This document shows, piece by piece, positions 53,701 through 60,444 of a DNA stretch of 64,000 nt. This DNA is from an uncultured Carboxylicivirga sp. (GTDB taxonomy: Bacteria; Bacteroidota; Bacteroidia; Bacteroidales; Marinilabiliaceae): the NCBI RefSeq assembly GCF_963674565.1, contig NZ_OY771430.1:5518001-5582000 (forward strand). Reading direction: 5' to 3'. Under the pieces are notes generated by a model that saw nothing but the letters and a program-made list of their open reading frames with translations, ran no database searches and was not told the origin of the DNA. How positions within the stretch are numbered: the stretch's first letter is position 1; the number at the start of each line of letters is the position of its first letter. A program made the position numbers and the translations under genes.

Positions 53701-53875
53701 GCCAAAGAGTCTGACAAACAAGGTTGGTATAAATTCTACGCGTTTATATGTAAGTGGCAATAATCTGTTCTATTTATCAAAATTTAAACTTTGGGATCCG
53801 GAATTAAATACTGGCGATGGTTTAAAATATCCTGGAATGAGCTCATTAATGTTAGGAGCTGTTATCAGTTTTTAA
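50771..53875 (+). CDS. susC: SusC/RagA-type TonB-dependent transporter
   Basis: 1034 residues. Signal peptide, CarboxypepD_reg-like domain (GIRINGTVMDQERNPLIGVMVRIKG...NGHFFLDVPG...IGFKS), the SusC linker LEEVVVTGYGKQKKMSVIGAIESV, plug (LAGQIAGVIAVQRSGEPGYDNSNFWIRGISSF...LVLIDGIERDLNNIDPAEIESFSVLKDASASAMYGVRGANGVIIINTKRG) and a barrel ending in LGAVISF. It imports oligosaccharides across the outer membrane with the SusD lid encoded 17 nt downstream. susC here denotes family, not orthology to the starch system. Confidence 0.97.
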   Translation: MNHRILYLLCCILMSSMHMNANNNSLPIVEISLNQQSGIRINGTVMDQERNPLIGVMVRIKGLDLNALNATTTDNNGHFFLDVPGKESILEINYIGFKSKEITIGSNINFNIILEEDITNLEEVVVTGYGKQKKMSVIGAIESVSPQDLQVGTTRSISNNLAGQIAGVIAVQRSGEPGYDNSNFWIRGISSFSGNQNPLVLIDGIERDLNNIDPAEIESFSVLKDASASAMYGVRGANGVIIINTKRGQIGAPAVDIRIEQSVARPTKLPEFIGAADHMQLLNDLKENKSQLPYSQEQIYRTRTGYDRDLYPDTNWLDEITEDYAYTTRANLTVGGGSDFLRYSLVGTYFGEKGMLATDNTLPYNTAINLKRYNMRANVDIDVTGTTTLRMNIGGYLQQRRGQNSSTDDTFGAAFVTSPFVHPTRYSDGTIPVIPNRVNPWAMATQKGYKTSTSSQIQSLFSVEQNLKMITEGLKAKVTFSFDSYSFGDMIRGMNPTYYNVATGRDIEGNLIHSILSYGDDALGHSKSGDYGNKSVYFEANTTYNHQFNGLHDVDVLFLYNQQSFDDGSFQPYRKQGIAGRLSYMFDSRYIAEVNFGYNGSENFEKGKRFGFFPSAAIGWLISEESFLKNNFDALSKLKLRASIGKAGNDNIGGRRFAFMTTIATNTTGYNWGDTGQIGRSGITEGEIGVPDLKWETALKYNAGLELGLWNEFNLQVDLFKEERNDIFMQRTIIPSQSGIINNPWANFGQVNNEGIEFSLTYNKAINQDFQIGLRSTFTYAKNTVIEYDEPESVKGTHRSITGLSLNTLWGLQADRLFTVDDFDESGNLKEEIPFHNVGAANVRPGDIKYVDRNEDGIISDEDEGFIGGTVDPRMVYGFGGNINYKNWDFNFFFQGVGDTYRMIGGSTYFLPGSGQGLLGNVYSNYNDRWTEDNQSQDVFWPRLSEGPNKHNYRASTWWKQDMSFLRCKLIELGYTLPKSLTNKVGINSTRLYVSGNNLFYLSKFKLWDPELNTGDGLKYPGMSSLMLGAVISF

Positions 53876-53892
53876 TGGTAAAATATTAGCAA

Positions 53893-55788
53893 ATGAAAAA
53901 TATCACATATACAATAATTATATTCATAAGTATTCTGTTTAATGTCTCTTGTACTGATTACCTTGAAAAAGAGCCGGACACAGAATTGAATATTGAAATG
54001 GTGTTTCAGAATAAATTAAAGGTAGAATCATGGTTGGCTGGAGTTTATTCTGGTATTCCTAACCCTGGAAGTGATTGGTTAAATAGTCATGGATGGGAAA
54101 TATTTGGAGATGATCTGACACCATCGAGTAGATGGCAACAATGGGAATGGAAGAATATTCCTAAGATTTTTGGAGAATGGACACCTAATACGCAATGGAA
54201 TGGTGGTTATTGGCATCGGATGCCTCAGTTGATCAGACAGGGAAATATCTTTCTGGAACGCGTGGAAGCATTGCCTGATGCTGATTTACCGCAGGAAGAA
54301 GTGGATAATATGAAGGCTGAAGTTCGATTTTTAATAGCATATTACTACTGGCTAATGGTGAAAACTTATGGTCCAATTCCATTTCAACCAGAATATATTA
54401 CTCCTTCAGATTTTGTTTTATCTGATTTGATGATTGGTCAAACTTCATTTGATGAGATTATTGAATACCTCGATAATGAAATGTTGGAAGCTTCCAGGTT
54501 ATTACCTGCTTCATATCAAAATGTTGAGAAATATGGCCGTATCACTTCTGTTATGTGTTTAACAATAAGGGCTAAAATGTTATTGTTTGCTGCAAGTCCG
54601 CTTGTTAATGGTAACGAATGGTATAAAGGCCATGTTAATGATAAAAATGAAGAATTATTTAATACTTCGTATGATCATCAGAAATGGATTAAGGCAGCAG
54701 ATGCATGTAAGCTGATGCTTCAGGAAGCAGAAATGGCAGGTCATCAATTGTACAAGATTTATAATAATGATGGTACCATTGATCCTTTTACTTCCTTGGA
54801 AAGCATGTGGTGGACAGGTTATCAGGAAGGTAATAAAGAAATTATTTTTCCATTCACTAAAAGAGATGATTACAATAACTACCAGTTTTATACCAATAAA
54901 GTAATTACACCTGAATTTGGTGGAGGCGGTGGTTTAGGTGTTTATCAGGGGTTAGTTGACGCATTTTTTACTGCAAATGGGTTACCTATTGATGATCCTG
55001 ATAGTCATTATTCAGAAATAGGATTCTCAGACAGAAAGGATACAAGAAATACTTCATGGACAGGAGGTACTGGGAATGAAGGAGAGGTGACACCGGCAGG
55101 TACATTTAATATGTATTGTAATAGAGAGCCACGTTTTTATACTGCAGTAAGCTACAATGGATCATGGTATGCCTTGGCTAATAGAAAATATGACTTTTTA
55201 CGAAATGGAGCCGATAATAATTATACACATGATGCTCCTCAAAATGGATACCTGGTTCGGAAAAAGGTTTATCCAACCGATAACCCTAAAACAGGAAGTT
55301 GGAAATGGAGACAGGTATTCTTATATCGTTTAGCATCTTCTTATCTTGATTATTGTGAGGCTGTTAATGAAGCTTATGACACAAATACAGCTCGTGAAGA
55401 TGCATTGATTTATCTTAATATGATTAGAGAAAGAGCTGGTGTAAGACAATATACTTTTAATGCTGTTTCAGCGTCAGATCCAAATTTTATAAGTGTAGAA
55501 GACAGTCAGTATGCTCTTCGAGAATTAATACGGATGGAACGAAGAGTAGAGTTGTGTGCTGAAGGAACGCGCTGGGATGATATCAGAAGATGGAAAATGG
55601 CAGAATTGCTGCCTGAAGTAACAGGAGATTGCTATGGTATGGATTTTAGTGGAACTAATACCAGTGAGTTTTACAATCGTACTGTTTTCCAGACACGTGT
55701 TTGGAGACAAGAATACTATTGGATGCCTGTATTTGTATCAGAAATTGATAAAAATCCGAATTTAAGACAAGCTCCATTTTGGCAATAA
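53893..55788 (+). CDS. susD: SusD/RagB-type glycan-binding lipoprotein
   Basis: 631 residues. Lipoprotein signal MKNITYTIIIFISILFNVSC, then TDYLEKEPDTELNIEMVF and TPR-like helices of the SusD fold (VRFLIAYYYWLMVKTYGPIPF; RLASSYLDYCEAVNEAY; ERAGVRQ...LRELIRMERRVELCAEGTRWDDIRRW). It forms the surface lid of the SusC pore and binds the glycan. Trp-rich segments near the N-terminus (SSRWQQWEWKN, QWNGGYWHRM) may contribute to binding. Cotranscribed with SusC (17 nt) and the SusE-like gene (20 nt). Confidence 0.97.
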   Translation: MKNITYTIIIFISILFNVSCTDYLEKEPDTELNIEMVFQNKLKVESWLAGVYSGIPNPGSDWLNSHGWEIFGDDLTPSSRWQQWEWKNIPKIFGEWTPNTQWNGGYWHRMPQLIRQGNIFLERVEALPDADLPQEEVDNMKAEVRFLIAYYYWLMVKTYGPIPFQPEYITPSDFVLSDLMIGQTSFDEIIEYLDNEMLEASRLLPASYQNVEKYGRITSVMCLTIRAKMLLFAASPLVNGNEWYKGHVNDKNEELFNTSYDHQKWIKAADACKLMLQEAEMAGHQLYKIYNNDGTIDPFTSLESMWWTGYQEGNKEIIFPFTKRDDYNNYQFYTNKVITPEFGGGGGLGVYQGLVDAFFTANGLPIDDPDSHYSEIGFSDRKDTRNTSWTGGTGNEGEVTPAGTFNMYCNREPRFYTAVSYNGSWYALANRKYDFLRNGADNNYTHDAPQNGYLVRKKVYPTDNPKTGSWKWRQVFLYRLASSYLDYCEAVNEAYDTNTAREDALIYLNMIRERAGVRQYTFNAVSASDPNFISVEDSQYALRELIRMERRVELCAEGTRWDDIRRWKMAELLPEVTGDCYGMDFSGTNTSEFYNRTVFQTRVWRQEYYWMPVFVSEIDKNPNLRQAPFWQ

Positions 55789-55808
55789 TTAATTAAAAAA
55801 ACTTAGTT

Positions 55809-57239
55809 ATGAAAAAGATAACAGGATATATACATTCATTACTAATACTATTGTTAGTAGTTAGTTGTAATGAAACTACTGATTATTTCACGCTGGAGTC
55901 TCCAATTGATCAAATGCATCTTGAAGCATCAGCCGACAATCTTGTATTGGAAAAGGTGGATGAAACAAAAGAGGTGATTACCTTTAACTGGAATGAGGCA
56001 ACGGACCGTAATATCGATTCAGATCTGGTCTATTATTTCAGAATGTATCACGCCGAAATGAATAACTTGCAGAGTGAGTTGATTCGCGTAGGAAAGGACA
56101 CCTATTCACTATCATTGACTGTTCGTGAATTGAACAATGTGTTAAAAGCATGGCAAGTGATACCTGGTGATGTTGCAACAATTGAGGCAGAAGTTTTAGC
56201 TGTAGCAGAAGATGCGCCACAATATTTAAAACCTGAAATATCAACCACTCAGTTTAATGTTGTAGGGTACGATCCTTCCAATAAGTTGTATCTGACAATA
56301 GAATCCACTAATGGTCAAAAACGTAATGTTGAAATGAATAACCTTGGAGGTGATATATATAACTGGAAAGGAGAATTGAATGAATGTAATTTTTGGTTTG
56401 TAAGAAACTCTGAGAAAGGATTCCCGGCTTATATGAAAGGTGAGAATGAAAATTCGATTATTTACTCAAGTGAAGGGGAAGGAGAGAAGTTTGAGGCTGA
56501 TCGATTAGGGGCATATGATATTACTGTATATCTGGCAGATGAAACAGTTGATATTACCATGTCACCAATTAATCGATTGTATTTAATTACTTCTAAAGAT
56601 GGAATAGAAACGGTAACATCATTGAGTGAGTTCGATCAAGGTACAGATATATACTATCTTCGAAATGAATTCGAAGAAGGTACAACATTTAGGTTTGTTC
56701 GTAATGAAGATGTTACGTGGCCAGCTTATGTGCCAGGAATTGATGAAACAACTCTTGAAACAAAAGATGAAGGTGCACAGATGTTTTCAGTAAATAAAAC
56801 AGCTACGTATGTGATGACTGTAAATATGAATGATTTATCCTTACTATTTTTAGATGTCTATGTTTCTCCTACCGGAGTTATTGCAGTGGTAGGTGATGCA
56901 ATTACAGATGCTCAATGGGATGCCGGAAGAGCTGTAAATAATTGCAGTTTAACGCAGAAAGATATAATAAATCATCCTGAAATAATCAGTTATACAGGTA
57001 GTTTTGAATATCATTCATCGGGAACTGAAAACTCATTTAAGTTTGTTGGAAACCCATATTGGGGAGACGGATTGTTTGCAGAAATAGCAAATGCAAATCC
57101 GTTTAATGAGAATGAGCAAGGTGTAACAACAGATGGTTCAGGTGATAGAAAATGGAGGCTTCCAGATAATTTTGAAAACGGTATCTATAAACTGGAGATG
57201 AATCTTCATACAATGAAAATAAGCCTAATTAAGCAGTAA
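55809..57239 (+). CDS. SusE/SusF-like outer-membrane glycan-binding lipoprotein
   Basis: 476 residues. Lipoprotein signal (MKKITGYIHSLLILLLVVSC), a SusE N-terminal Ig-like domain (VLEKVDETKEVITFNWNEATDRNIDSDLVYYFRMY) and three repeated modules. The last (VIAVVGDAITDAQWDAGRAVNNCSL...SFEYHSSGTENSFKFVGN...RKWRLPDNFENGIYKLEMNLHTMKISL) is the same module type as those in the GH31 proteins and at 57961-59688. It is a surface binding protein accessory to SusCD. Last gene of the operon; terminator at 57259. Confidence 0.88.
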   Translation: MKKITGYIHSLLILLLVVSCNETTDYFTLESPIDQMHLEASADNLVLEKVDETKEVITFNWNEATDRNIDSDLVYYFRMYHAEMNNLQSELIRVGKDTYSLSLTVRELNNVLKAWQVIPGDVATIEAEVLAVAEDAPQYLKPEISTTQFNVVGYDPSNKLYLTIESTNGQKRNVEMNNLGGDIYNWKGELNECNFWFVRNSEKGFPAYMKGENENSIIYSSEGEGEKFEADRLGAYDITVYLADETVDITMSPINRLYLITSKDGIETVTSLSEFDQGTDIYYLRNEFEEGTTFRFVRNEDVTWPAYVPGIDETTLETKDEGAQMFSVNKTATYVMTVNMNDLSLLFLDVYVSPTGVIAVVGDAITDAQWDAGRAVNNCSLTQKDIINHPEIISYTGSFEYHSSGTENSFKFVGNPYWGDGLFAEIANANPFNENEQGVTTDGSGDRKWRLPDNFENGIYKLEMNLHTMKISLIKQ

Positions 57240-57258
57240 TTTAATATTAATCAATATT

Positions 57259-57296
57259 AAGAGGATGTTCATTATGTGGACATCCTCTTTGTTTTT
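57259..57296 (+). terminator. Terminator of the SusCD operon
   Basis: A 10-bp stem AAGAGGATGT (57259-57268) / ACATCCTCTT (57280-57289) with an 11-nt loop, followed by TTTGTTTTT. Confidence 0.88.
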
Positions 57297-57902
57297 AATC
57301 TGGTTTTAAATATTAATTATTAAGGTCGATTATATACTTTGACTCACTTGTTTTAATGGTTTGAATGAAAATAAAATCAATTTCAATGGAGTTAGTGGAC
57401 TTTATATTGATGGTATTAGGTGGATGCCAAAACAAAATTAAGTTGTAAATAATGAATTTGACTTTATTGATAATTTTGCAAGTACTGAAATTAAACTACT
57501 AATTCTTTTCTAACAAAATAGCCTTTCCTAAATAATTAGAGTTTACTAATCGAGCAAGTAATCCCTTAGAATATTAACTTTCAAATTAATTAGGTATGTT
57601 ATTTAATGTAGTTGAAGGTGTAGTTAGGAAGAATATTTTGTTATAAGTTACTCTTTTTGATTGTATTAAGAAATGGGTGATTAATTGATTTAGAATGCAG
57701 AAGGTTCTAGTTTGGTATCGAATTTATATACAAAATATGTAGTTTCAAATATGGTGTTTACGATATTGTAAGATTATGTGAATTCCTGATATTACAAGTT
57801 GGTTAAATTTTATACTTGATATTTTATAATCATAAATATGACATTGTACTTAAAAAGGTCCAATTAAAATTATGTTTGAAAACTTTGTATTTTCAGAGCA
57901 AC
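57297..57902. other. Gene-free A/T-rich spacer
   Basis: About 600 bp between two convergent transcription units. I see no ORF with protein character, no operator motif and no repeat. Confidence 0.5.
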
Positions 57903-57938
57903 AAAAAAACCTTTGGACTTATGGGCCAAAGGTTTTTT
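57903..57938. terminator. Bidirectional terminator behind the SusF-like gene
   Basis: AACCTTTGG (57908-57916) / CCAAAGGTT (57926-57934), a perfect 9-bp stem flanked by an A-run on the left and a T-run on the right. Confidence 0.85.
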
Positions 57939-57960
57939 AATCTAATAAGTATTATTGTGC

Positions 57961-59688
57961 TTAATTAATACTTACCTTTTTTACTAAAGAATCAGAATTT
58001 TCATCAATTATTTTCACTATATAAATTCCTCTTTTCAATTTAACTTCGGTATTGTAATTAAATAGTTTATTAGCTATTCTATTTCCAATTAAATTAATTA
58101 TCTCAATAGATTTTTTTGAACCAGATTCGCTTTTAACTATAATGCCACCCTCGATTACGAGTATTTCTGTCTTTAATTCTGTTTCAGTAACACTATTGGG
58201 TGTATCAGGGTTATATATAGCTTGTACTGTTTCCTCTAAAACATCAAGTTTTATGATATAATGTCCTTGTTTGTTTTCTTCCACAATCCATTTGAAATCG
58301 CTAGAATGATTTTCTGTATAAAACTTAGCGTCTGTTATTGATTCGTATGCGAACTGAGGATGAAAGCTTTTGGGATTCCAATCTTTTTGTAATAGAAATT
58401 TAAAAGAATTTCCTTCGGATATTTCCGTGTTAATCGTTAAATCTCCATCAAATGTAAATATGTTTGATTCACTGCCAGTACCTCTTGTTAGTTCAATGGA
58501 TCTTCCTGCATCCCATCCAACTGCAGTTACCCCTCCAACTATATACACCTGGTCGACCATTAAGATTGAACCTTTATATTTTTCAGAAAGAATATTTAAT
58601 TTGACTTTATACATGTTATCAGCTTGTGTTACAGACCATCCTTGTGCAGTTTCATCAGAAGTTAAACTAATACTAATATCTTCTGATATAGCATCACTAG
58701 AGCTGGTTGGTACATAGTATTGGGTTGTTGCATCAATATTTTCAGTTGTTCTAAATTTAAATTCACCTAATAATAGTTCTCCATTGTAATGGTAATTATT
58801 AACCGGATCGATGTTATCACTTGAAAGTTTAGCTATGCCACCCGGAATTGCAGATCCTGTGATCCATAATTCCTGAGCATTTACTTCACTATTCTTAATT
58901 ACTGTCATCGTCTTATTAACTAAATCAACAGTAATTGTGCATTCGGCTGTCTCATTCATAATGAATTTAAAGTCATCAAAGGGAGTGTTCTCTGAATCTC
59001 GTACTTCAAAGACCAAATCATGAGGAGTGCCAAGATTTACTGGTTCATTGGCGGTTGTTGCTGCATAGGAAAAATCCCAATTGCCAATACTTAAAGGATG
59101 TAAAAATTTGAAATTGCCAACACCCATAACACCAGTCCATGTGTAAATAGCTTCCTCTGGATTAGTTCTTTCCATTACCTCTGGGTTTGTATTATCCCAA
59201 CCACATGGCATACTTTCTCCAACGATAAAAATTTTTTCTGGATTGAGGTCTGGTCGAAATAAATCAACAGTTAAAGTCATTAGATCTGTATCAAGAGTCA
59301 ACTCATAATATCCATCGCCACTTCTGTCTTCAGGAATAAACCACTTAACATCTCTGCTGTCTTGACTCATAGAGGTTGTGCCGGATAAAGGAATGTTAAC
59401 ATCACTGTTTGGGTGGAAGGCATCACTCCAGCTGTCAGATATTAAGAATTTTATATTGCCTCTTTCATCTCCTCTCCAATTATAAGCTAAATAACCTTTG
59501 AAATAAAAGATTGAAGGATTCGATTCATCTTTTGTTAGTTCAATCTTATGTTCGAGTAACCAATTAGGATTGTTCTTGTTTAACGGCCCTCCAATTAAAT
59601 ACACATGATCTGGTTGGGCAATTAATGAACTTAGAAAAATTGTAGCCACTAGTGTAAGTAAGGCCCTTTTAATGTAAAATGTTTTCAT
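57961..59688 (-). CDS. SusF-like multi-module surface protein with T9SS tag
   Basis: 575 residues. Signal peptide (to about 25, ...SSLIAQ), then four tandem SusE/F-type modules: VYLIGGPLNKNNPNWLL..., IFIVGESMPCGWDNTNP..., LWITGSAIPGGIAKLSSDNID... and VYIVGGVTAVGWDAGRSIEL.... The C-terminus is a T9SS type A sorting domain (SIEIINLIGNRIANKLF...LKRGIYIVKIIDENSDSLVKKVSIN). Modules 3 and 4 match the two modules behind the GH31 barrels closely (LWITGSAIPG; VGW/WDAGR; GHYIIKLD). SusF proteins are normally lipoproteins, so T9SS export is unusual. Likely a secreted or surface glycan-binding protein. Its probable promoter (site 3) is about 460 nt upstream. Confidence 0.87.
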   Translation of the reverse strand: MKTFYIKRALLTLVATIFLSSLIAQPDHVYLIGGPLNKNNPNWLLEHKIELTKDESNPSIFYFKGYLAYNWRGDERGNIKFLISDSWSDAFHPNSDVNIPLSGTTSMSQDSRDVKWFIPEDRSGDGYYELTLDTDLMTLTVDLFRPDLNPEKIFIVGESMPCGWDNTNPEVMERTNPEEAIYTWTGVMGVGNFKFLHPLSIGNWDFSYAATTANEPVNLGTPHDLVFEVRDSENTPFDDFKFIMNETAECTITVDLVNKTMTVIKNSEVNAQELWITGSAIPGGIAKLSSDNIDPVNNYHYNGELLLGEFKFRTTENIDATTQYYVPTSSSDAISEDISISLTSDETAQGWSVTQADNMYKVKLNILSEKYKGSILMVDQVYIVGGVTAVGWDAGRSIELTRGTGSESNIFTFDGDLTINTEISEGNSFKFLLQKDWNPKSFHPQFAYESITDAKFYTENHSSDFKWIVEENKQGHYIIKLDVLEETVQAIYNPDTPNSVTETELKTEILVIEGGIIVKSESGSKKSIEIINLIGNRIANKLFNYNTEVKLKRGIYIVKIIDENSDSLVKKVSIN

Positions 59689-60152
59689 TTTAATAATTTT
59701 AAATTTATAATAATTATCAAATCAACACTTCAAGTTTATTTAGTCATTCAAATGGTTTATTGAATTATAGTTAGCTGACTTGATAGTAGTTGTATTTGCT
59801 GGTTTAAATGAGTTATGATTTTTAATTCTAGGATGTCTATAATGAGTTATGTATGTGATTGAATATTTTTTAAAGAGAGTGGCATCGAATATGAATATTT
59901 CAACCTTAAACTTCTTTGTTTGACTTTTTAATTTGACTTAGTATATCTGCAACTTGTTATGTTTTGCTGATACAGAAGGTAAGACGTTTAGTAAAGCGGC
60001 AATTGTACCGGACTCTTTATGGAGTTTTCAAAGTTTTTGGGGCTACTATTCAAATTCTTTGTGATTGTTTTTCATAAAGTATAATTGTTTAATAATTTAT
60101 ATTGAGATTTTATCCATGGATTCTATATATAAATAGAAGTAATTGTGCATTA
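59689..60152 (-). other. Long putative 5' leader of the SusF-like gene
   Basis: If transcription starts from site 3, the mRNA has about 455 nt of leader. It holds no ORF and no other clear TAnnTTTG box on this strand. Whether it contains a regulatory RNA element cannot be judged by eye. Confidence 0.4.
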
Positions 60153-60219
60153 CAAATATAATTTCAGCGGCTATGCATGGCAGTTACGTTTCTGTCAATT
60201 TTATGTAAATTTCTGCCAA
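60153..60219 (-). promoter_or_regulatory. PUL operator and promoter, site 3 (SusF-like gene)
   Basis: Minus strand: TTGGCA (60219-60214), 4 nt, TTTACA (60209-60204), 5 nt, TTGACA (60198-60193), exactly 32 nt, TATATTTG (60160-60153). Same elements and spacings as sites 1 and 2, pointing toward the SusF-like gene. Confidence 0.72.
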
Positions 60220-60444
60220 TAGATTGTATTTTAGGAAGAGTGGGATAAATATTGCTATGTTTGTATTGTTGATGATACTAAAAGTCTACAATACAGTTTG
60301 TAACTGAAAATTCATTGTTTTGTCTTAACTCAGAATTCGTTTAAGTATTCTTGTATCTTATTTGAAGTGTGATAGGATGAATATTAAATAAGGTGATTTC
60401 TTAGTAAAATATTACATCTTTATTGTTTTTAATCTTAAAAGCTT
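60220..60444. other. Upstream region of the six-hairpin glycosidase gene
   Basis: A/T-rich, no gene. I find neither the three-part operator nor a good TAnnTTTG box on the plus strand, so how the gene at 60445 is expressed is open; site 3 could act in both directions. Confidence 0.4.

Noticed and set aside
60220..60444. A fourth copy of the HTCS operator for the glycosidase at 60445
   Set aside because: I looked for TTTACA-N5-TTGACA and for TATATTTG on the plus strand here and found neither, so the gene is not claimed as a direct target.
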